DNA of 64,000 nucleotides from Thalassotalea profundi (GTDB lineage Bacteria > Pseudomonadota > Gammaproteobacteria > Enterobacterales > Alteromonadaceae). The DNA lies in the NCBI RefSeq assembly GCF_014653195.1, contig NZ_BNAH01000003.1, positions 124,001 through 188,000 on the forward strand. Direction: 5' to 3'. The notes beneath the pieces were generated by a model. That model worked only from the letters and a program-made list of their open reading frames with translations, was not told the DNA's origin and did not search any database. A program made the translations under genes and the position numbers. Shown here in pieces: positions 60,386-64,000 of the stretch (its first letter is position 1; each line of letters begins with the position of its first letter).

Positions 60386-61306
60386 TTATGCAGGTAAATG
60401 TAATTTCAACCTATCAACTATACTCGTCTTATTATTATTTAAGACATCAGCTTGTTGAAACTGTTGTTTAGCTAGAATCAGCCATTTATTGTCATTTGTT
60501 CTATTAAAACGGCAAATATACCATAAAGCATTAAGAAGCAATGACTTACCAAGGTAACGCATAACCTTTTTAGTGGAAATATTAACCATTCTCTGTGCTA
60601 AGTAGACCTTGATTTGTGCAATAACCGTATCAACACTTAAATAATTAAGTAAATTATTAACAGCAATCATCATAGCAATGTCATACTCAACCTCACTATA
60701 ACAACAACACTCAAAATCAATTAAAATAGGGATCTCATCTGACGCTATCCCTGTTAATGGTGAGTTTAGAAGCATATTAGTAAAATTGAAATCTCCGTGA
60801 CATAAGGTTAGCTGTTGAGCTTTTATTGCATCGTCATCACTTAATAAAGAGCGTAATATTTGTTGTTGGTTTTTATTTAATGCTAATGCATTAATATAAT
60901 AATCGCCGTGTGCAATAAACGAAATAGGTTTTATTTTTTTTGAAGGTATTATTAACTTTTGGAACGTTAACATTAACTCCAAAGCGATATTAAGCTTATT
61001 TTTGATTGGCAAATTTAATTTACTAAGATCATTAGCTTCAATAAAAGGAGTGACTAGCCAATGCTCATCACTATATAACAATGACGTGGTAATGGGTGAT
61101 GAGGCACTGTTAAGTAATACCTCTTTTTCTATTTGGGCATATTCAGTATTATATTTATCAAAATATTTTGCATAAAATAATTGATCATTAAGGCATCTCA
61201 CTTTAAAAGATTGTTGACTTAGTCCTGTAGTGATTTCTGCAACTGAAATTATTGTTCGCTGTTGAAAAAAAGGTAGCTCATCAAGTAACTTTATATTTTT
61301 GTGCAT
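60386..61306 (-). CDS. APH-family kinase, probably thiamine kinase-like
   Basis: A 306-residue aminoglycoside/choline kinase-fold protein. ITTGLSQQSFKVRC is the nucleotide-loop region, LCHGDFNFTNMLL (Brenner motif HGDxxxxN) near residue 182 holds the catalytic Asp, and PILIDFECCCYSEVEYDIA supplies the metal-binding Asp. The frame is open to 61321, but the ATG at 61306 follows the permease stop closely and is the likely start. Position at the end of a thiamine uptake operon suggests a ThiK-like role, phosphorylating imported thiamine. That is inference from context; choline or other substrates are possible. Confidence 0.72.
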   Translation of the reverse strand: MHKNIKLLDELPFFQQRTIISVAEITTGLSQQSFKVRCLNDQLFYAKYFDKYNTEYAQIEKEVLLNSASSPITTSLLYSDEHWLVTPFIEANDLSKLNLPIKNKLNIALELMLTFQKLIIPSKKIKPISFIAHGDYYINALALNKNQQQILRSLLSDDDAIKAQQLTLCHGDFNFTNMLLNSPLTGIASDEIPILIDFECCCYSEVEYDIAMMIAVNNLLNYLSVDTVIAQIKVYLAQRMVNISTKKVMRYLGKSLLLNALWYICRFNRTNDNKWLILAKQQFQQADVLNNNKTSIVDRLKLHLPA

Positions 61307-61308
61307 AC

Positions 61309-61929
61309 TTAAGCTAAACAACTCGATTTTGTTGAAGAATAAAATAATTTACGCCATTTAAGGTAACCATAAGTTGCAAAAATAACAAAGAGCCCAAAAA
61401 GAAAAGCAGTAGGAATTAAGCCTTTTTCAATATAAAGATATATAGAAACAATATCTATTACGATCCAATATAACCAATTTTCTACTATTTTTTGTGCAAC
61501 CAAATAAGTAGCAAACAGAGCAAACACCGTTGTATGAGCGTCCAAATAAGGAAAATGTGTTGGCGTGTAATTAGCCATAAGCCAACCAAGTCCTAAAGAT
61601 AATAGGAAACAAATCATAATTGCCTTCAAGTGAAAGCTTGCTGCTAACTGCCCTACTGCTAATTGTTCTATTTCTTCGCTGTCATTTGTCTTTTTACGCC
61701 AACAAAACCAGCCATAAATTGCCATTGCAAAGTAATAAACTTGCAACAAGCTATCAGACCACAAATAAAACTCGTAAAAAATAGCGGTATATAAAACCGT
61801 ACTGACAAGCGCTGCAGGCCAACACCAAATATTATTATTAGCCGCAAGAAAAACATAAAGCAGTGAAGCTATTACCGCTAGCCATTCAACTAGCGGTAAA
61901 TTAGCATAATAATGGATAATGTCAGCCAT
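61309..61929 (-). CDS. PnuC/PnuT-like vitamin permease (probable thiamine transporter)
   Basis: A 206-residue membrane protein with about seven TM helices and the PnuC-family block IWCWPAALVSTVLYTAIFYEFYLWSDSLLQVYYFAMAIYGWFCW (residues 32-75) with its conserved Trp and Tyr residues. PnuC transports nicotinamide riboside and PnuT thiamine. The neighbouring YkoF-like thiamine-binding protein and TonB receptor favour thiamine. ATG at 61929 overlaps the stop of the upstream gene (TAATG). Confidence 0.8.
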   Translation of the reverse strand: MADIIHYYANLPLVEWLAVIASLLYVFLAANNNIWCWPAALVSTVLYTAIFYEFYLWSDSLLQVYYFAMAIYGWFCWRKKTNDSEEIEQLAVGQLAASFHLKAIMICFLLSLGLGWLMANYTPTHFPYLDAHTTVFALFATYLVAQKIVENWLYWIVIDIVSIYLYIEKGLIPTAFLFGLFVIFATYGYLKWRKLFYSSTKSSCLA

Positions 61930-62195
61930 TAGCTTTCTGCTTCAACTTCTGATTTATCACCTGAAATAAACTTACAAACAAAAACAGCACTACCAATAGT
62001 TTCATGCACAAGTTTAATTTCATTCATTACATGAGTTACTGCAAGATCGTATTCACCAAACACTTGTGTACTCATGCCATTGGTAACCACGTTTAAACCA
62101 TCGACGCCTCGTAACTTTCGAATAAATGCCCATATATCGGTTTTAAATTTTTCTTGAGCCAATGGGTATAAACTAATTTCGATTGAAATATCCAT
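61929..62195 (-). CDS. YkoF-like thiamine-binding protein (MTH1187/YkoF family)
   Basis: An 88-residue single-domain protein: MDISIEISLYPL opening beta strand, GLNVVTNGMSTQVFGEYDLAV in the middle, and a final strand AVFVCKFISG. This is the pattern of the YkoF/MTH1187 family, which binds thiamine or its precursor HMP. It has no signal peptide, so it acts in the cytoplasm. Located between the outer-membrane receptor and the permease genes; its stop overlaps the permease ATG. Confidence 0.75.
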   Translation of the reverse strand: MDISIEISLYPLAQEKFKTDIWAFIRKLRGVDGLNVVTNGMSTQVFGEYDLAVTHVMNEIKLVHETIGSAVFVCKFISGDKSEVEAES

Positions 62196-62224
62196 AATGT
62201 TCCTACTTTTTAAAAGGTTTAGAA

Positions 62225-64000
62225 TTAAAAACGATAATCAAAAGTTAAACCTAACTGTCTCGGTGCTGCAAAACGTTGATATTTTTTAGGTGCCCAGTCA
62301 ATATCAGGTTCATTACCAAAGTAAAAACCACGAGTAGCCACTTTTTCGTCAGTTAAGTTTCTGCCCCATAAATACAATGACCACGCCTGTGTTTCATAGC
62401 CTATTCGTGCATTAACAGTGTCTGAGCTCTCTGATTTTTCGGAATGGCTGTCTGAAAAATAAAAACTACTTTTGCCCGACATATATGCATTAAAGAAAAT
62501 GCCGAAATCACTTCGATAGGTTCCACCTAAGCTATAAGTAAATTTTGGGGCATGAGCTAATTCACGATCAGAAATATCGATACTAGAACCATATTTATCA
62601 AAATACGCATAGGTGTCATACTTAGCTCGTAAATAACCTAAAGTGGTATAAAAAGATAAGCTATTAGTCACGTCCCAAGTCAAATCCATTTCCATACCAT
62701 AACTTGAAGAGCTCGTAGCGTTTGCTGTATAGATAGTAAATTGCTGTGGTTTTTCCGGATTTTGCTGTGATGCATTAACCTGCTGGTCTTTTCTATCCAT
62801 ATAGAAAAATGCTAAACGACTTCGCACACTATTATCAGCAAATGATGAATCAAAACCTAATTCATAATTAATTAATGTTTCTGTATCAAATTCTTTAAAC
62901 TGCGCAAGTTGAGTAGGTAAACCCATGTTAAAGCCACCAGCTTTATAACCACGAGCAATTCGAACATAAGCATTATGATTATCGTTAATTGGTTTACTTA
63001 CAGCGATATGTCCGCCCCACATAGTTTCACTTGGATTAAACACATCACCAATGCCGCCAGCGATCGTATGATCTTTATAGTCACTTTCGCGTTTTTCGAC
63101 ACGTAAACCAACAGATAATTGATATTGGTTTGATAATTGACTATCTAATTGCCCAAATACAGCAAAATTGTCTGCTTTATAGTGAGCAAATAAAGTGTCT
63201 GATGCCCAGCCATTATAGATTTCGTCTGTAATATTATCTTCTTCAAGTCGACTAATATAAACGCCTAATAACCAATCAGTACGTTGGTTAAAAATCTTAT
63301 TCCCTGCTTTATTATTAAAACGAAATTCTTGCGATAATACGTCACGCTCTGCAGTTTTTGACCAGAAGTAATCATATACACAGGGTTCACCATCGCATGA
63401 TTTAGTCGCCCAATATTCAGCATTAGACCAGTCTCCATCATATGAATTTTGATGATCTGTTGTCGTAAAGCTAGAAATAGCGGTTAAATCAACCCCGTTA
63501 AACCCTGTATATTCAAATTTAAGCGAACTACCTAGTGACTTTTGATTATCTACACCGGGTTCATCAGAATAGGTTGTATATCCATTATTATCTAATGTCC
63601 AAGCATCAAAGCCATTATCCATATTGGCAAATAACAACGTAAAATATATACTCAAGTCATCTGTTGCTTGCGCATTAATCTTCATTTTTCCAGTCAGTTC
63701 ATCAATAGCATTTGTATCATCTCTGCCTAAAAATATATTATCGCTATAGCCATTTTGTTGGTGTTGCTCCAAACTTACACGATAATTAACTTTTGAAGAT
63801 AAAGCCCCTGAACTAAAGCCAGATAATGTCATTAATTGATCATCACCAAAGCTTGTAGAAACACCATGCTCGCTGACATCTGTTGGTTGGTTCGATTGTA
63901 TATAGATAAGCCCTGCTAATGCATTAGCACCAAAGCGTGTTCCTTGAGGACCTCGTAATACTTCAACTTGGTTAACATCATATAAGTTAGCTGCCATGCC
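62225..64000 (-). CDS. TonB-dependent outer-membrane receptor (partial, N terminus outside window)
   Basis: C-terminal 590 residues or so of a TonB-dependent receptor. The plug domain end is visible (VEVLRGPQGTRFGANALAGLIYI), followed by an outer-membrane beta-barrel with alternating aromatic strands and a terminal LGLTFDYRF ending in Phe. The start shown inside the window is internal; the signal peptide, TonB box and most of the plug lie beyond 64000. First gene of the apparent operon receptor, YkoF-like protein, permease, kinase, so thiamine or a precursor is the likely ligand. That assignment is context-based. Confidence 0.9.
   Translation of the reverse strand, partial: GMAANLYDVNQVEVLRGPQGTRFGANALAGLIYIQSNQPTDVSEHGVSTSFGDDQLMTLSGFSSGALSSKVNYRVSLEQHQQNGYSDNIFLGRDDTNAIDELTGKMKINAQATDDLSIYFTLLFANMDNGFDAWTLDNNGYTTYSDEPGVDNQKSLGSSLKFEYTGFNGVDLTAISSFTTTDHQNSYDGDWSNAEYWATKSCDGEPCVYDYFWSKTAERDVLSQEFRFNNKAGNKIFNQRTDWLLGVYISRLEEDNITDEIYNGWASDTLFAHYKADNFAVFGQLDSQLSNQYQLSVGLRVEKRESDYKDHTIAGGIGDVFNPSETMWGGHIAVSKPINDNHNAYVRIARGYKAGGFNMGLPTQLAQFKEFDTETLINYELGFDSSFADNSVRSRLAFFYMDRKDQQVNASQQNPEKPQQFTIYTANATSSSSYGMEMDLTWDVTNSLSFYTTLGYLRAKYDTYAYFDKYGSSIDISDRELAHAPKFTYSLGGTYRSDFGIFFNAYMSGKSSFYFSDSHSEKSESSDTVNARIGYETQAWSLYLWGRNLTDEKVATRGFYFGNEPDIDWAPKKYQRFAAPRQLGLTFDYRF

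Overview
The window is AT-rich chromosomal DNA from a marine gammaproteobacterium of the Alteromonadales, most likely Colwelliaceae (a Colwellia or Thalassotalea relative). This rests on protein content and gene order: icd facing rluE-nudJ-mnmA-hflD-purB, yccA-tusDCBE, and a zwf-pgl-edd-glk-eda operon facing hexR-pyk. No search was run, so the genus is inference.

Layout. 1-6.9 kb: a truncated xanthine dehydrogenase operon (minus strand), a secreted esterase, a small membrane protein, a PQQ-type sugar dehydrogenase and a large unknown secreted protein. 7.0-10.6 kb: an accessory block made of a decayed IS110/IS1111-type element, three small minus-strand genes separated by attC-like imperfect palindromes, and a leader behind a tRNA-Ser(UGA) gene. 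10.7-34.5 kb: housekeeping genes (icd; rluE to purB; roxA; a leucine-type dehydrogenase; a YdiJ-type D-2-hydroxyglutarate dehydrogenase; ppsA with its regulator; DAHP synthase) interspersed with signalling genes (GGDEF and EAL proteins, a low-molecular-weight phosphatase). 34.7-36.1 kb: an ornithine/lysine decarboxylase behind a structured 5' leader. 36.3-38.6 kb: a second accessory block with the same architecture as the first: IS end relic, attC-like sites with three small minus-strand genes, the same leader and a second tRNA-Ser(UGA). 38.7-41.8 kb: tag, a BI-1 family protein, tusDCBE and a YjfB-like small protein. 41.9-58.4 kb: central carbon metabolism, with two GAPDH genes, gnd, the Entner-Doudoroff operon, hexR, pyk and a phosphofructokinase. 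58.4-60.3 kb: a LytS/LytR-type two-component system. 60.4-64 kb: a probable thiamine salvage operon (TonB-dependent receptor, YkoF-like binding protein, PnuC/PnuT-like permease, ThiK-like kinase), cut by the window end.

How the genes work together. Glucose is phosphorylated by Glk and routed by Zwf-Pgl-Edd-Eda to pyruvate and GAP. HexR (RpiR family) sits beside this operon. HexR-like 15-bp palindromes lie in the zwf/hexR intergenic region and in front of gap, which suggests coordinated control of lower glycolysis. PpsA and its regulatory protein control the reverse direction.

The most unusual content is the pair of integron-cassette-like arrays. Each is anchored on a tRNA-Ser gene with a shared leader of about 700 bp, each ends at an IS1111-like right end abutting a terminal attC-like site, each carries different cassettes, and no integrase is visible. 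They look like two CALIN-type arrays (attC clusters lacking an integron integrase) built on a duplicated chassis. The second most interesting feature is the multi-helix leader RNA that can sequester the ribosome binding site of the decarboxylase gene.
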